64,000 nt of DNA from Actinomyces naeslundii (GCF_001956585.1 NZ_MSRR01000031.1:62001-126000), one strand, 5' to 3'. Counted from the stretch's first letter, positions 9,806-19,746 are shown. The notes: generated by a model not told the origin, from the letters alone. Made by a program: numbers and translations.

Positions 9806-10092
9806 CGGTCTCCCCCTTCACTCGCCCCGACGTTCAGCTCATCGACAATGGTGACCTCACGTTTAGGAGTCACAAGGAAGCAGCAGGCGATAAAACCGAT
9901 GGTGGAGGCCCCCAGCCCCCAGAACAGCGGCTTGCCTCCGAGATAAACGGAGAACAGCACCGCCGCGACGACGCATATCACCGATATCAGGAGACAGACA
10001 ATCAAGTCTCTGGGTGATACGAGGTCATTCCATACCTCGATATTGTTCTGACGCTCCGTGTTCTCGGAGTCGACGTCATCAGTACTGCGCAC
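9802..10092 (-). CDS. small membrane protein, possible TctB-like subunit
   Basis: This 96-residue protein starts at a GTG and overlaps the TctA-like gene by four bases, so the two are translationally coupled. A polar N-terminus of about 27 residues precedes two hydrophobic segments near residues 29-50 and 55-75. A charged tail follows. TctB proteins are longer (about 150 residues, four helices), so this would be a reduced form. The assignment rests on the operon, not on recognisable sequence. Confidence 0.65.
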   Translation of the reverse strand: MRSTDDVDSENTERQNNIEVWNDLVSPRDLIVCLLISVICVVAAVLFSVYLGGKPLFWGLGASTIGFIACCFLVTPKREVTIVDELNVGASEGGDR

Positions 10093-10202
10093 GATTGGTG
10101 ATCGTAGGCGAGCCGCCCAAGACGCTCCATATGTTGTTCACCATGACTTTGCAGGCGCCGTGTAACAAAACAGCATCGTCCTTGCGGTCCCACCGGGAAC
10201 AT

Positions 10203-11192
10203 TCACAGGAGCACGGTGGCGAACAGACCCACCTGCACGAACCCCAGAGACCGGTAGAGCGCCAGGGCGGGGGCGTTGTAGTCGTTGACGTAGAGGCTGA
10301 CAACGCCGTCGGCCCCGACATGATCGCGACGTACGGCGTCCACGACGCTGGCCAGAGCCGCCGCCCCGACTCCTCGCCCGCGCAGGTCGGGGCGCGTCCA
10401 CACCCCGGTCAGCTGGGCGACGCAACCGGCCGGGGAGCGCCACAGGGCCCCGACATCAGCCTTGAAGGCCACGGCCCGAGGCGAGCCGGGTTGAACCGGG
10501 TGACCGGCACCGTCATCGAGCACGATGTAGCTGCGTCCCTGCTCGATGAGCCAGCTGACGTGGCGGCCGTAACCGGGACCGTCCACGGTGGGGTCGTAGC
10601 CGAGCTCCCCGCTGAACATGTCCACCGAGGCGGGCAGCACCAGTCCGTCCTCATCAGGACGGGCGAGACGGACCGACCGCCCCACCCAGGCCAGGGACGG
10701 ACGACGACGCAGGTGCGCACTCCCCAGCCCCCCGCCCACCCGGGGCGCGGTCAGGACCGGCTGCTTCCAGCGCTCATGGCGGGCACGCGCTCCCTGCTCG
10801 CTGAGCCCACCCCAGATCGCGGCGACGTCTCGAGCCGGTCCCGACACGGAGCCGCGCCTGGAGAGGCGAGGGCGGGCGTGCTCGGCCAGCGCCCAGATCT
10901 CACCGGCATCCGCGGCTCGCAGACCGTGCTCTGGGCGTCCGGCCAGGCCGAAGAGCATGAGAGAACCCACCGACCAGGCCGCGGCGACAGGACGGGCCAG
11001 TCCTCCCAGAGCGACGACGTCGCCGCGTCCCCAACGAGACCAGCGCTGCATCTGCTGGACCAGGCTCACGGCGCTGACCGGATCGAGTGCGCACAGCGAC
11101 ATGACGCCCGAGACCCGGTCGGCGGGGACCGGTGTCAGGCGATCGGCGCGACGCTGATCGCGTTCGTGATCACGGTGCCGTAGGAAGCCCAT
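10203..11192 (-). CDS. DUF4081-GNAT N-acetyltransferase
   Basis: The C-terminal third of this 329-residue protein is a GNAT fold: LTGVWTRPDLRGRGVGAAAL carries the acetyl-CoA pyrophosphate loop (RGRGVG), and YVNDYNAPALALYRSLGF is the usual terminal motif. The N-terminal part resembles the DUF4081 domain found on actinobacterial GNATs. It lies 49 bases downstream of ispG, the same place as Rv2867c after ispG in mycobacteria as I recall it. The substrate is unknown. Its conserved place beside ispG and the site-2 protease hints at a cell-envelope role, but this is inference. Confidence 0.82.
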   Translation of the reverse strand: MGFLRHRDHERDQRRADRLTPVPADRVSGVMSLCALDPVSAVSLVQQMQRWSRWGRGDVVALGGLARPVAAAWSVGSLMLFGLAGRPEHGLRAADAGEIWALAEHARPRLSRRGSVSGPARDVAAIWGGLSEQGARARHERWKQPVLTAPRVGGGLGSAHLRRRPSLAWVGRSVRLARPDEDGLVLPASVDMFSGELGYDPTVDGPGYGRHVSWLIEQGRSYIVLDDGAGHPVQPGSPRAVAFKADVGALWRSPAGCVAQLTGVWTRPDLRGRGVGAAALASVVDAVRRDHVGADGVVSLYVNDYNAPALALYRSLGFVQVGLFATVLL

Positions 11193-11241
11193 GTCCGTCA
11201 GGCCCGGGCGGGAGCTCTGCGCTTCCCGCCCTCACCGGTCC

Positions 11242-12423
11242 TCAACCGGCGGCGGAGACCATGGGAGCGGTGCCGGCCAGTGCATCCTCACCGAGCTCCT
11301 CGGCCATCTCAGCGGCCATGACCTCGGCGTGCTTGAGGAGGGTCTCAACGACCTGGTCCTCGGGGACGGTCTCAACCACCTGGCCACGCACGAAGATCTG
11401 CCCCTTGCCGTTGCCCGAGGCGCAGCCCAGGTCTGCCTCACGGGCCTCGCCGGGGCCGTTGACGACACAGCCCATGACGGCCACGCGCAACGGCGCGGTG
11501 ACCTTCTTGAGTCCCGCCTCCACCTCCTCGGCAAGGGTCCACACATCCACCTGAGCCCGACCGCAGGAGGGACAGGAGACGATCTCGAGCTGGCGCTGAC
11601 GCAGACCCATGAACTCTAAGAGCTTGGTGCCCACCTTGACCTCCTCAACCGGAGGCGCCGACAGGGAGACGCGGATGGTGTCGCCGATGCCCTCTGCGAG
11701 CAGGGTGCCGAAGGCGGCGCAGGACTTGATCGTGCCCTGGAAGGCGGGGCCGGCCTCGGTCACGCCCAGGTGAAGGGGCCACTGGCCGGCCTCGGACAGG
11801 AGCCGGTAGGCCTGCACCATGGTGACGACGTCGTGGTGCTTGACGGAGATCTTGAAGTCGTGGAAGTCGTTCTCCTCGAACAGTCCGGCCTCCCAGGTGG
11901 CGGACTCCACGAGCGCCTCGGGGGTGGCCTTGCCGTACTTCTTAAGCAGGCGCTTGTCGAGGCTTCCGGCGTTGACGCCGATGCGTAGGGAAACACCGGC
12001 GTCGGAGGCGGCCTTGCAGATGTCGGCGACCTGGTCGTCGAACTTGCGGATGTTGCCGGGATTGACGCGCACGGCGCCGCAGCCGGCCTCGATGGCGGCG
12101 AAGACGTACTTGGGGTTGAAGTGGATGTCCGCGATGACGGGGATGCGCGACTGCTTGGCGATGATCGGCAGCGCCTCGGCGTCCTTGTCGGTGGGGCAGG
12201 CCACGCGCACGATGTCGCAGCCCGAGGCCGTCAGCTCGGCGATCTGCTGGAGCGTGGCACCGATGTCGTGCGTCTTGGTAGTGGTCATGGACTGCACTGT
12301 GATGGGCGCGTCTCCGCCGACGTTGAGGCTGCCGACCTTGATCTTGCGAGTTGGTCGGCGCGGCGCCAGGACCGGGGCCTGGGCACGCATGGTGGGGATG
12401 CCAAGAGCGATCGCTTCAGTCAC
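11242..12423 (-). CDS. ispG: 4-hydroxy-3-methylbut-2-enyl diphosphate synthase (MEP pathway)
   Basis: IspG (GcpE) is the 4Fe-4S reductase that forms HMBPP from MEcPP, the penultimate step of the MEP isoprenoid route. The 393-residue protein has the TIM-barrel N-terminus ([43 protein letters not shown]). The C-terminal iron-sulfur ligands are in CPSCGR and [10 protein letters not shown]. The GTG start at 12423 gives the normal length. It is in the conserved dxr, M50 protease, ispG order. Its presence beside a mevalonate operon is notable because one pathway is usually enough. Confidence 0.96.
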   Translation of the reverse strand: MTEAIALGIPTMRAQAPVLAPRRPTRKIKVGSLNVGGDAPITVQSMTTTKTHDIGATLQQIAELTASGCDIVRVACPTDKDAEALPIIAKQSRIPVIADIHFNPKYVFAAIEAGCGAVRVNPGNIRKFDDQVADICKAASDAGVSLRIGVNAGSLDKRLLKKYGKATPEALVESATWEAGLFEENDFHDFKISVKHHDVVTMVQAYRLLSEAGQWPLHLGVTEAGPAFQGTIKSCAAFGTLLAEGIGDTIRVSLSAPPVEEVKVGTKLLEFMGLRQRQLEIVSCPSCGRAQVDVWTLAEEVEAGLKKVTAPLRVAVMGCVVNGPGEAREADLGCASGNGKGQIFVRGQVVETVPEDQVVETLLKHAEVMAAEMAEELGEDALAGTAPMVSAAG

Positions 12424-12515
12424 CCGACCAGTATGTCATCCACCCTGCCCGGCCCTGTACCGCGGGCGTGTGGCATCGCTCCCGCCGGCACCGGAGCACC
12501 CCGCCATCATGGACC

Positions 12516-13850
12516 TCACAGCGGAGCGGCGATATCCACCCACACCAGGACCAGGGCCATGACGATGAGCAGGCCGAAGCCGACCTGTCCCACCGGGATC
12601 ATCTTGGCCGTGTCCACCGGTCCCGGATCAGGCTTCCCCTGCGCCTTGGCGATCATGCGCCGGATGCCCTCCCAGCAGGCGCCGGCCACGTGTCCGCCGT
12701 CAAGGGGCAGCAGGGGCACCAGGTTGAAGGCGAACAGCGCCAGGTTGAGGCTGCCCAGCAGCACGAGCATGCTGCTGACACGCATCGACAGGGGAACCTG
12801 CCCGCCTCCGGTCGCACCGCCACTGGTGGCCTGCCCGGCCATGCGCCCCATGCCCACCAGGCCGACGACGCCGCTGTCGGCACTGCGCTGCTCCATGCCC
12901 AGTCCGGCCTGGACGGCGTGGTAGAGCCCGACCGGGAGGGTGGCGATGGCCTTGACCGTGCCGCCGACGGCCTGTGCGATGAGGCCCGGTATCTTGGCCG
13001 GGCTCTGCGGAATGGTTCCCAGGGAGGGGGCGATCCCCACGTAGGGGCGGGCCTCGGTCCGTACGGCACCGGTGGCGTCCTTGACCGGGGCGCCCTGGGA
13101 GTCGCGAACGGTCCGCTGGGCCTCGACCGCTGTGACACTGACGGTACGCGTGGCACCGTCGCGCTCGATGACGACCTGGGTGGGGTTGGTTCCACCGGCT
13201 GCGATCCGGGCCTGGAGCTCCTCCCAGGTGGAGACCTCGACCCCGCCCCAGGAGACGACCCGGTCGCCGGCCTTGATACCGGCGGCGCTGGCGGGGCCGG
13301 CCGGGTCGGAGTCCTGGCAGGGGACGTTCTCATCAACGTTGGACGAGACGCAGGGCTCCACCTTCGACAGCGTGGTCGTGCGCCCCGGGATGCCGACCGC
13401 TCCGATGGCGATTGCCAGAAGAAGGATTCCCAGGACCAGGTTGGTGAGGATCCCCCCGGCCATGACGATGAGCTTCTTGGGGACGCTGAGGCTGTAGAAG
13501 GCGCGGTGCTCCTCGCCTGGCCCGATCTCCTCGAGGGCCTCGGCACGCGCCTCGCCCACCATGCCCAGGCTGCCGTCCTTGCGGCGCCGGTCCGGCTTTC
13601 CGGGTTTGGCCGGCGGCAGCATGCCGACGAGCTTGACGTAGCCGCCCAGCCAGATGGCCTTGACTCCGTACTCGGTCTCGCCGCGCCTGACCGACCAGAT
13701 CCTCGGTCCGAAGCCGATGAAGTACTCCGGTACCTTCACGCCGAACCTCTTGGCCGGGATCATGTGCCCGAGCTCGTGGAGGGCCACCGAGACACCGATC
13801 CCGATGATGAGGATGACGATGCCCAGGATGTAGGCCAGGGTGGTACTCAC
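12516..13850 (-). CDS. rip1: site-2 intramembrane metalloprotease (M50, Rip1/RseP type)
   Basis: This intramembrane zinc protease has its metal-binding HELGH at residues 25-29 inside the first transmembrane segment and the LDGGH motif (third ligand Asp) near residue 385. A PDZ domain lies about residues 190-290 (GIKAGDRVVSWGGVEV). Such enzymes cleave anti-sigma factors and other membrane proteins. The ATG at 13850 overlaps the dxr stop (ATGA). The dxr-protease-ispG arrangement is that of mycobacterial rip1 (Rv2869c), and I borrow the symbol on that basis. Confidence 0.93.
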   Translation of the reverse strand: MSTTLAYILGIVILIIGIGVSVALHELGHMIPAKRFGVKVPEYFIGFGPRIWSVRRGETEYGVKAIWLGGYVKLVGMLPPAKPGKPDRRRKDGSLGMVGEARAEALEEIGPGEEHRAFYSLSVPKKLIVMAGGILTNLVLGILLLAIAIGAVGIPGRTTTLSKVEPCVSSNVDENVPCQDSDPAGPASAAGIKAGDRVVSWGGVEVSTWEELQARIAAGGTNPTQVVIERDGATRTVSVTAVEAQRTVRDSQGAPVKDATGAVRTEARPYVGIAPSLGTIPQSPAKIPGLIAQAVGGTVKAIATLPVGLYHAVQAGLGMEQRSADSGVVGLVGMGRMAGQATSGGATGGGQVPLSMRVSSMLVLLGSLNLALFAFNLVPLLPLDGGHVAGACWEGIRRMIAKAQGKPDPGPVDTAKMIPVGQVGFGLLIVMALVLVWVDIAAPL

Positions 13851-15202
13851 GAGTGCGTTCCTCCGTTTCGTGCCGCGATGAGCTCGTCGGCGCGGGTGCG
13901 GGCCCAGGTCTCCACGGCCAGGACGTCGTCGAGGCCCGGAGCGGACAGCCCCTCGTGCTCGCCGACGACGGCCGCGTCGATCTCAACGATGTCCAGCCAC
14001 TCGATCCGGCCGCCCAGGAAGGCGGCGACGGCCTGCTCGTTGGCGGCGTTGAGGACGGCCGGGTGGGTGGCCGATGCGGCCACGGCGCTGCGGGCCAGGT
14101 CGACGGCGGGGAAGGCCTCACCATCCAGGGGCTCGAAGGTCCAGCTGACCGGATCACGCCAGTCGTTGGGTGTCACGAGGCCGGACAGGTCGGGACGCTT
14201 GGGCCAGGTCAGCCCCAGGGCGATGGGCAGGCGCATGTCGGGTGGGGAGGCCTGGGCGATGGTGGCGCCGTCGGTGAACTCGACCATGGAGTGGATGACC
14301 GACTGGGGGTGGACGACGACGTCGATCTGCTCGGGGACCACGTCGAACAGGAGGTGGGCCTCGATGAGCTCGAGGCCCTTGTTGATGAGGGTCGAGGAGT
14401 TGACGGTCACCACCGGTCCCATGTCCCAGGTGGGGTGCTTGAGGGCGGCGGCGGCGCTGATCCCGGTGAGACTCTCCCGGCTCCTACCGCGGAAGGGGCC
14501 GCCGGATGCGGTCAGGACCAGCCTGCGCACCTCGCTGTGCCCACTGACGACGGGACTGGTCAGACCCTTCTCGTGACGGCCGCTGGCCAGGGCCTGGGCG
14601 ATGGCGGAGTGCTCGGAGTCCACGGGGACGACCTGGCCGGGCCGGGTGAGCGCCTCGCGGACCAGGGCGCCTCCGACGACGAGGGACTCCTTGTTGGCCA
14701 GGGCCAGGCGGGCGCCGCTGCGCAGGGCCGCCAGCGTGGGCAGCAGGCCCACGGAGCCCGTGATGCCGTTGACCACCGTGTCATCGGGCCCGAGCCCTGC
14801 GGTCTCGACTGCCGTGGTCGCTGCATCGGGGCCGGTGAGGATCGTGGTGACCGGGTCGGGGCGACCGGCCTGGGCGGCTGCGATCGCGAGTGCCTCGCGC
14901 AGATGCTCGGCGAGCTCCTCTCCCCCGCCGGTGATGGCCAGGACGGGGACGTCCCAGGCCAGGGCCTGTCGGGCCAGGAGCTCCAGGCGGCCTCCACCGG
15001 CGGCCAGAGCGACCACCCGGGGGGAGGCCTGGCCCAGACGGGCGAGGGCCTCAAGGGTCTGGGTACCGATCGATCCGGTGGATCCGAGCAGGACCAGTCG
15101 GCGAGGGGACTGCGGGGAACAGGAACGTGACGGTGCGTGGCCGGTCATGGGGCGGCGGGATTCCTCAGAACGTACTCGATCTACTCGACTTACTCGGTTC
15201 AC
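13847..15202 (-). CDS. dxr: 1-deoxy-D-xylulose 5-phosphate reductoisomerase
   Basis: Dxr (IspC) makes MEP from DXP using NADPH and is the committed step of the MEP route. The 451-residue protein shows GSTGSIGTQTLEAL (NADPH loop), NKESLVVGG, PVDSEHSAI (metal site), LTASGGPFRG, and HPTWDMGP then NSSTLINKGLELIEAH. The GTG at 15202 overlaps the stop of the DivIVA-domain gene (GTGA), which supports this start although it adds about 18 residues before the next candidate, the ATG at 15148. It is the first clear MEP gene in this minus-strand run. Confidence 0.95.
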   Translation of the reverse strand: MNRVSRVDRVRSEESRRPMTGHAPSRSCSPQSPRRLVLLGSTGSIGTQTLEALARLGQASPRVVALAAGGGRLELLARQALAWDVPVLAITGGGEELAEHLREALAIAAAQAGRPDPVTTILTGPDAATTAVETAGLGPDDTVVNGITGSVGLLPTLAALRSGARLALANKESLVVGGALVREALTRPGQVVPVDSEHSAIAQALASGRHEKGLTSPVVSGHSEVRRLVLTASGGPFRGRSRESLTGISAAAALKHPTWDMGPVVTVNSSTLINKGLELIEAHLLFDVVPEQIDVVVHPQSVIHSMVEFTDGATIAQASPPDMRLPIALGLTWPKRPDLSGLVTPNDWRDPVSWTFEPLDGEAFPAVDLARSAVAASATHPAVLNAANEQAVAAFLGGRIEWLDIVEIDAAVVGEHEGLSAPGLDDVLAVETWARTRADELIAARNGGTHS

Positions 15203-15744
15203 TCAACAGACAGGAGGACCTCGACGACGCGCGCCAGGTAGCGATCGACGCTGGGCTCCCCGTAGGCCTTGTTCCCCCGGGCACGGCGGAAGACCGCTCC
15301 ACGCACCTCGCTGGAGGTCAGGGTGGTGTCGGAGTCGAAGTAGCCGGCGATGCGGTCCATGAGGGCATCGACATCGGTCTTGTCATACCCCTGCCCGGAG
15401 GCCGGGGCGAAGCGCTCACCGGCCGGACGCAGGAGGCGCGGGTAGAGGGTGGTGGCGAGCTGGGTGACCTGGTCCATCCAGGCCTGGCGGCCCTTCTTGG
15501 CCACGAAGGCGGCACGACGGCGCTGAAGGAAGGCGACCTCGAGGCGGTCGAGGGCCGCGTCGACGGCCTGGGGCTGGTAGCCGCGCAGGACCACGTCGAA
15601 GGCGACGGTGCGCACGCCCTCGGAGTCCATCTCGTCGAGATCGCCGGAGTCGTAGATCTCGTGAGCCGTCTCGAAGTAGCGATCGACCTGCTCGGGGCGG
15701 TAGCCCGGTCGCAGGAGCGCTGACTTGGGGAACATGTCGCTCAT
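15199..15744 (-). CDS. DivIVA-domain repeat protein
   Basis: This 181-residue protein contains four spaced copies of the short DivIVA-domain motif (G-Y-x-x-x-x-V-D-x-x-x-x-x): [33 protein letters not shown] and [12 protein letters not shown]. True DivIVA/Wag31 proteins have one such N-terminal motif followed by a long coiled coil, which is missing here. It therefore resembles the small actinobacterial DivIVA-domain family of unknown role. It overlaps rlmN upstream (ATGA) and dxr downstream (GTGA) by four bases each, so it is co-translated with both. Confidence 0.8.
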   Translation of the reverse strand: MSDMFPKSALLRPGYRPEQVDRYFETAHEIYDSGDLDEMDSEGVRTVAFDVVLRGYQPQAVDAALDRLEVAFLQRRRAAFVAKKGRQAWMDQVTQLATTLYPRLLRPAGERFAPASGQGYDKTDVDALMDRIAGYFDSDTTLTSSEVRGAVFRRARGNKAYGEPSVDRYLARVVEVLLSVE

Positions 15745-17000
15745 GTCGTCTTGGCCCTCTCCTGGTTGAGTACCTCGGTCGCGAGCTGACCGCAGGCACC
15801 GTCGATGTCGCTGCCTCGAGTGTCTCGCACTGTCGTGGTAATTCCGGCACGTCGAAGCGTGTCAACGAACATATCCTGAACCGCAACCTCCGAGCAGGTC
15901 CAGATGGAGCCCGGAGTCGGGTTGAGAGGGATGGGGTTGACGTGGGCCCATCCGGTGTCCCTGCGGTTGAGCTCGTCGGCGAGCATCTGAGCGCGCCAGG
16001 CGTGGTCGTTCATGTCCTTGATGAGCGCGTACTCGATGGACACGCGCCGGCCGGTGGCCAGGAAGTAGTCGTGGGCGGCGTCGAGCAGCTCGCCGACCTT
16101 CCACTTGGAGTTGACGGGGATGAGCTCGTCTCGCAGCTCGTCGTCGGGGGCGTGCAGCGAGACGGCCAGGGTCACAGGCAGCCCCTCGCCGGCCAGCCGG
16201 CGGATGAGAGGAACGAGCCCCACCGTGGAGACGGTGATGCCGCGGGCCGACATGCCGAAGCCCTCCGGGGCCGGGTCAATGAGCCGGTGGAGGGCACCGA
16301 TGACGTTCTTGTAGTTGACCATCGGCTCGCCCATCCCCATGAAGACCACGTTGGACAGCCGCGCCGGTCCCCCGGTCAGCTCGCCAGCTGCGGAGGCCTG
16401 GGCCGCGTGGCGCACCTGCTCGACGATCTCCGCGGTGGACAGGTTGCGGGTCAGGCCCATCTGGCCGGTGGCGCAGAAGGGGCAGGCCATGCCGCAGCCG
16501 GCCTGGGAGGAGACGCACAAGGTGGTGCGGTCCTTGTAGCGCATGAGGACGCTCTCCACTCGGACGCCGTCGTGCAGCTCCCACAGGTGCTTGATGGTGC
16601 GTCCGCCGTCGGCTCGCAGAGCGCGCACCGGGGCGATGAGCTCGGGCAGCAGCTCGGCGCACAGCTGCTCGCGCTGGGAGGCGGGCAGGTCGGTCATGTC
16701 GGCGCTGTCGCGGGTGAAGTGCGTGAAGTAGTGCCGTGAGAGCTGGTCGGCCCGGAAGGAGGGCAGGCCCGAGCTCTTGCAGGCGGCCTTGCGACCGCTC
16801 AGGTCGAGGTCGGCCAGGTGACGGGGGGCCTTGCCCCGCGCCGCCGGTACGGCGAAGGACAGGCGCGGCCTGGCATCGGGACTGGTGGCGCCCTCGGGCG
16901 GCTGGTCGGTGGGCATGACCTGGACCTGGCCGTCGCGCGGCCGTCCGGTGATGCTGACGGGCTGCGGGCGCCGGGGGCGCTGTACTCGCGAAAGACTCAC
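15741..17000 (-). CDS. rlmN: 23S rRNA A2503 / tRNA A37 C2-methyltransferase (radical SAM)
   Basis: RlmN adds a methyl group to C2 of A2503 in 23S rRNA, and in many bacteria to A37 of some tRNAs. The radical-SAM cluster motif CGMACPFC is visible. The two catalytic cysteines should be the one in the CVSSQAGC area and the one in GACGQLA near the C-terminus. [11 protein letters not shown] and [10 protein letters not shown] are family signatures. The protein is 419 residues; the first 45 or so, from a GTG at 17000, are Pro/Arg-rich and may include some non-coding lead. The gene overlaps the DivIVA-domain gene by four bases. Confidence 0.95.
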   Translation of the reverse strand: MSLSRVQRPRRPQPVSITGRPRDGQVQVMPTDQPPEGATSPDARPRLSFAVPAARGKAPRHLADLDLSGRKAACKSSGLPSFRADQLSRHYFTHFTRDSADMTDLPASQREQLCAELLPELIAPVRALRADGGRTIKHLWELHDGVRVESVLMRYKDRTTLCVSSQAGCGMACPFCATGQMGLTRNLSTAEIVEQVRHAAQASAAGELTGGPARLSNVVFMGMGEPMVNYKNVIGALHRLIDPAPEGFGMSARGITVSTVGLVPLIRRLAGEGLPVTLAVSLHAPDDELRDELIPVNSKWKVGELLDAAHDYFLATGRRVSIEYALIKDMNDHAWRAQMLADELNRRDTGWAHVNPIPLNPTPGSIWTCSEVAVQDMFVDTLRRAGITTTVRDTRGSDIDGACGQLATEVLNQERAKTT

Positions 17001-17072
17001 GCTCGTGCTCCTCGTGTCCCGGGGCTGGGGAGGGCCGGGCTGGTCGATAGGGGTGGGTGCGGCATGCAGTCC

Positions 17073-18011
17073 CTATTTCACCAGGAGGGTGAAGGCGTAG
17101 ACAAGTGGAGCGGCCACGAGGATGGAGTCGAGACGGTCCATGATTCCTCCGTGCCCGGGCAGGAGCGTGCCCATGTCCTTGAGCCCCAGGTCGCGTTTGA
17201 GCAGGGACTCGCCCAGGTCACCCAGGGTGGAGACGATCACGGTGCAGGCCCCCAGCGCGGCCCCGGTCCACCAGGGGCCGCCGATGGCCCAGACGCAGCC
17301 GGCCCCCGTGGCGACGGCTGCGATGAGGGAGCCCATGAGACCCTCCCAGGACTTCTTGGGCGAGACCGACGGAGCCAGGGGGTGACGGCCGAAGGTGATG
17401 CCCGCCAGCCACCCACCGGTGTCGTTGGCGGCTGCCAGGGCGATGAGCATCATGACTTTTCCCACTCCGTGATCCTGGACCAGGAGCAGCACGGCGAAGC
17501 CGGCCAGGTAGGGCAGGTAGGTCGCGGCGAAGACCGAGGCGGCAGCGGCGCTGGAACGCGAGCGGCGGACCTCGTCGTGCGCCTCGGTGCGGGGGATGTC
17601 GTGGCCGGCCTGCTCCAGGACGGTGCCAGTCTCCGCCTCGGCATGGTCCATGAAGCTCCACAGGACGCAGGCACCGGTGGTGGCCACGTAGGCCCCGAAG
17701 GCCGCCTCCGCCCCCAGCTCCCAGGCGCATACGGAGATGCCCAGGGTTCCGAGCCACAGGGGTGCCAACGGCAGGCGGATATTCTTGCGGGCGAAAGCAG
17801 CCGCCAGCTCCCACAGCGCCCCGCACACGGCCAGCACGACGACGCCCACGAAGACGACCTTGTAGAAGGCCAGGGACCCCAGGACCACGGCGATGAGCAC
17901 GACCGCCACCCCGACGGCAGCGGGCAGGTTTCGCCCTGCCCGCCCGGTGGCGGGCAGGGGGTCGTGGTTGCGCGTGGGGCGCGGGTTCAACAGAGTCGTC
18001 ACGGGGCTCAC
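17073..18011 (-). CDS. cdsA: phosphatidate cytidylyltransferase
   Basis: CdsA makes CDP-diacylglycerol from phosphatidate and CTP for phospholipid synthesis. The 312-residue protein is a multi-pass membrane enzyme. The family signature is near the C-terminus: SLLKRDLGLKDMG followed by LPGHGGIMDRLDS, with the metal-binding Asp residues. SPKKSWEGLMGS precedes it. The chosen GTG at 18011 has only a weak ribosome site; the GTG three codons later is an alternative. It lies between frr and rlmN, the usual actinobacterial order. Confidence 0.95.
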   Translation of the reverse strand: MSPVTTLLNPRPTRNHDPLPATGRAGRNLPAAVGVAVVLIAVVLGSLAFYKVVFVGVVVLAVCGALWELAAAFARKNIRLPLAPLWLGTLGISVCAWELGAEAAFGAYVATTGACVLWSFMDHAEAETGTVLEQAGHDIPRTEAHDEVRRSRSSAAAASVFAATYLPYLAGFAVLLLVQDHGVGKVMMLIALAAANDTGGWLAGITFGRHPLAPSVSPKKSWEGLMGSLIAAVATGAGCVWAIGGPWWTGAALGACTVIVSTLGDLGESLLKRDLGLKDMGTLLPGHGGIMDRLDSILVAAPLVYAFTLLVK

Positions 18012-18078
18012 AGGGGGTCGGCGGGACAGGGGCGGGAACCGGCGTTCGCAGGGGCCGCCGGCCCCGGGATCGGTCGGG

Positions 18079-18636
18079 TCAGACCTCGAGGAGCTCGCTC
18101 TCCTTGGCGCTCAGGGCGGCGTCGATCTGCTCGACGAAGCGCTTGGTGAGGCCGTCGAGCTCGTGCTCGGCGCGCTTGACGTCGTCCTCGCCGGCCTCGC
18201 CGTCCTTCTTGATGGCCTCGAGCTCCTTCTTGGCCTTGCCGCGGATACCGCGCACCTGGACGCGGGAGTCCTCGGCCCGGGAGCGGGCGAGCTTGACGTA
18301 GTCCTTGCGACGCTCCTCGGTCAGTGCCGGCAGGGTGACGCGGATGACGGTGCCGTCGTCAGTGGGGTTGACACCGAGGTCGGACTCGCGGATGGCGGTG
18401 ACGATGTCCTTCATCGCCGAGCGGTCGAAGGGGCTGACCAGGACGGTGCGGGCCTCGGGGATCGTCAGGGAGGCGAGCTGCTGGAGCGGGGTGGGGGCGC
18501 CGTAGTAGTCCACGACGATCCCGTTGAACATCGAGGGGTTGGCGCGGCCGGTGCGGATGGAGGCGAGCTCGCTCTTGGCGGCCTGGAGGGCCTTGTCCAT
18601 CTTGTCCTCGGCCTCGAGCATGACGTCGTCGATCAT
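18079..18636 (-). CDS. frr: ribosome recycling factor
   Basis: Frr splits post-termination ribosomes together with EF-G. The ATG at 18636 has an AAGGAAG ribosome site and gives the standard 185 residues; an upstream in-frame start at 18687 is ignored. The family core is present: IRTGRANPSMFNGIVVDYYG, PLQQLASLTIPEARTVLVSP, and the long helix RKDYVKLARSRAEDSRVQVR. The gene follows pyrH, as in most bacteria. Confidence 0.97.
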   Translation of the reverse strand: MIDDVMLEAEDKMDKALQAAKSELASIRTGRANPSMFNGIVVDYYGAPTPLQQLASLTIPEARTVLVSPFDRSAMKDIVTAIRESDLGVNPTDDGTVIRVTLPALTEERRKDYVKLARSRAEDSRVQVRGIRGKAKKELEAIKKDGEAGEDDVKRAEHELDGLTKRFVEQIDAALSAKESELLEV

Positions 18637-18792
18637 GGTGCTTCCTTTGCTGGGCGGTCGTGGGTTCTTAAGGTCGTGAGCGGCCATCGCGGGGATGGCG
18701 CGGGGTTTGCGAGGATGCGCCGGTCGTCCGTGCGGGAACGGGCGAGGGGCCCGCGCCGGTCCGTCGTCGGTCCCGCTGGGCCCGCAGCCGGC

Positions 18793-19545
18793 TCAGCCGC
18801 AGCTGACGAGTGTCCCGATTCTCTCACCCAGCAGGGCCCGGGTGATATTGCCGGGCGCTCCCATGCCGAAGACCCGCATGGTCAGCCCGTTGTCACGGCA
18901 CAGGGCGAAGGCGGAGGCGTCGACCACCTGGAGGCCGTCGGCCAGGGCCCGTTCGTAGGTGAGGTTGTCGAGACGCTTGGCGTCGGGGTTCTTGCGGGGG
19001 TCGGCAGTGTAGACGCCGTCGACCCCGTTCTTGCCCACGAGCAGCTCGTCGCAGTGGGTCTCCAGGGCGCGCTGGGCCGAGACCGTGTCCGTGGAGAAGT
19101 AGGGCAGGCCGGCGCCGGCGCCGAAGACGACCACGCGGTTCTTCTCCATGTGGCGGATGGCGCGCAGGGGGATGTAGGACTCGGCGACCTGTCCCATGGC
19201 GATGGCGGTCTGGACGCGGGCGGGCACCCCGGCCTTCTCAATGAAGTCCTGCAGGGCCAGGGCGTTCATGACGGTTCCCAGCATGCCCATGTAGTCGGCG
19301 CGGGCGCGGTCCATGCCGCGCGAGGAGAGCTCGGCACCACGGAAGAAGTTCCCGCCTCCGACGACGACGGAAACCTGGACGCCGGCGCGTACGGCGTCGG
19401 CGATCTGACGGGCGGCGTCGGAGACGACGTCGGGATCCAGACCTATCGATCCGCCGCCGAAGACCTCACCGGAGAGCTTGAGCAGAACACGTCTGGGGTG
19501 CGTGCCGTGGGCCACGCGGTCGTCACGAGCCGGTTCCTGACTCAT
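18793..19545 (-). CDS. pyrH: uridylate kinase
   Basis: PyrH phosphorylates UMP to UDP and is the hexameric bacterial type of the amino-acid-kinase family. The start ATG at 19545 has an AGGAGA site nine bases upstream and gives 250 residues; the frame also opens 13 codons earlier without a comparable site. Motifs: [27 protein letters not shown], and [26 protein letters not shown] near the middle binds nucleotide. The gene is followed by frr after about 155 bases. Confidence 0.96.
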   Translation of the reverse strand: MSQEPARDDRVAHGTHPRRVLLKLSGEVFGGGSIGLDPDVVSDAARQIADAVRAGVQVSVVVGGGNFFRGAELSSRGMDRARADYMGMLGTVMNALALQDFIEKAGVPARVQTAIAMGQVAESYIPLRAIRHMEKNRVVVFGAGAGLPYFSTDTVSAQRALETHCDELLVGKNGVDGVYTADPRKNPDAKRLDNLTYERALADGLQVVDASAFALCRDNGLTMRVFGMGAPGNITRALLGERIGTLVSCG

Positions 19546-19701
19546 TGCGTTATGTCTCCTGGGTTCGGTGGGCAGGCTTCGCACAGCCTACCCCGTCCGA
19601 GACGGCACCGGGCCCCGATGAGAGTCACCCCCGGCGGTCAGACACGCCATGCGACTATGCCCTACGACATGCCGGACCAGCCGTCGACGAATCGGGGACG
19701 A

Positions 19702-19746
19702 GACGGGGCGGGGGCACGAGCATCGTGCTCGTGACCCCGCCCCGTC
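19702..19746 (-). terminator. long GC-rich hairpin after tsf
   Basis: A 21-base stem with a single mismatch (19702-19722 with 19726-19746) and a TCG loop lies about 60 bases past the tsf stop. It has no clear T-run. It should terminate or protect the tsf transcript before pyrH, which then would need its own promoter within 19546-19700. Confidence 0.6.

Noticed and set aside
12351-14576. 741-codon plus-strand frame opposite ispG, rip1 and dxr
   Set aside because: It is antisense to three well supported genes; long antisense frames are expected in high-GC DNA. The same applies to 2229-3071, 8360-9511, 17893-19734, 27985-29433 and 44335-46086.
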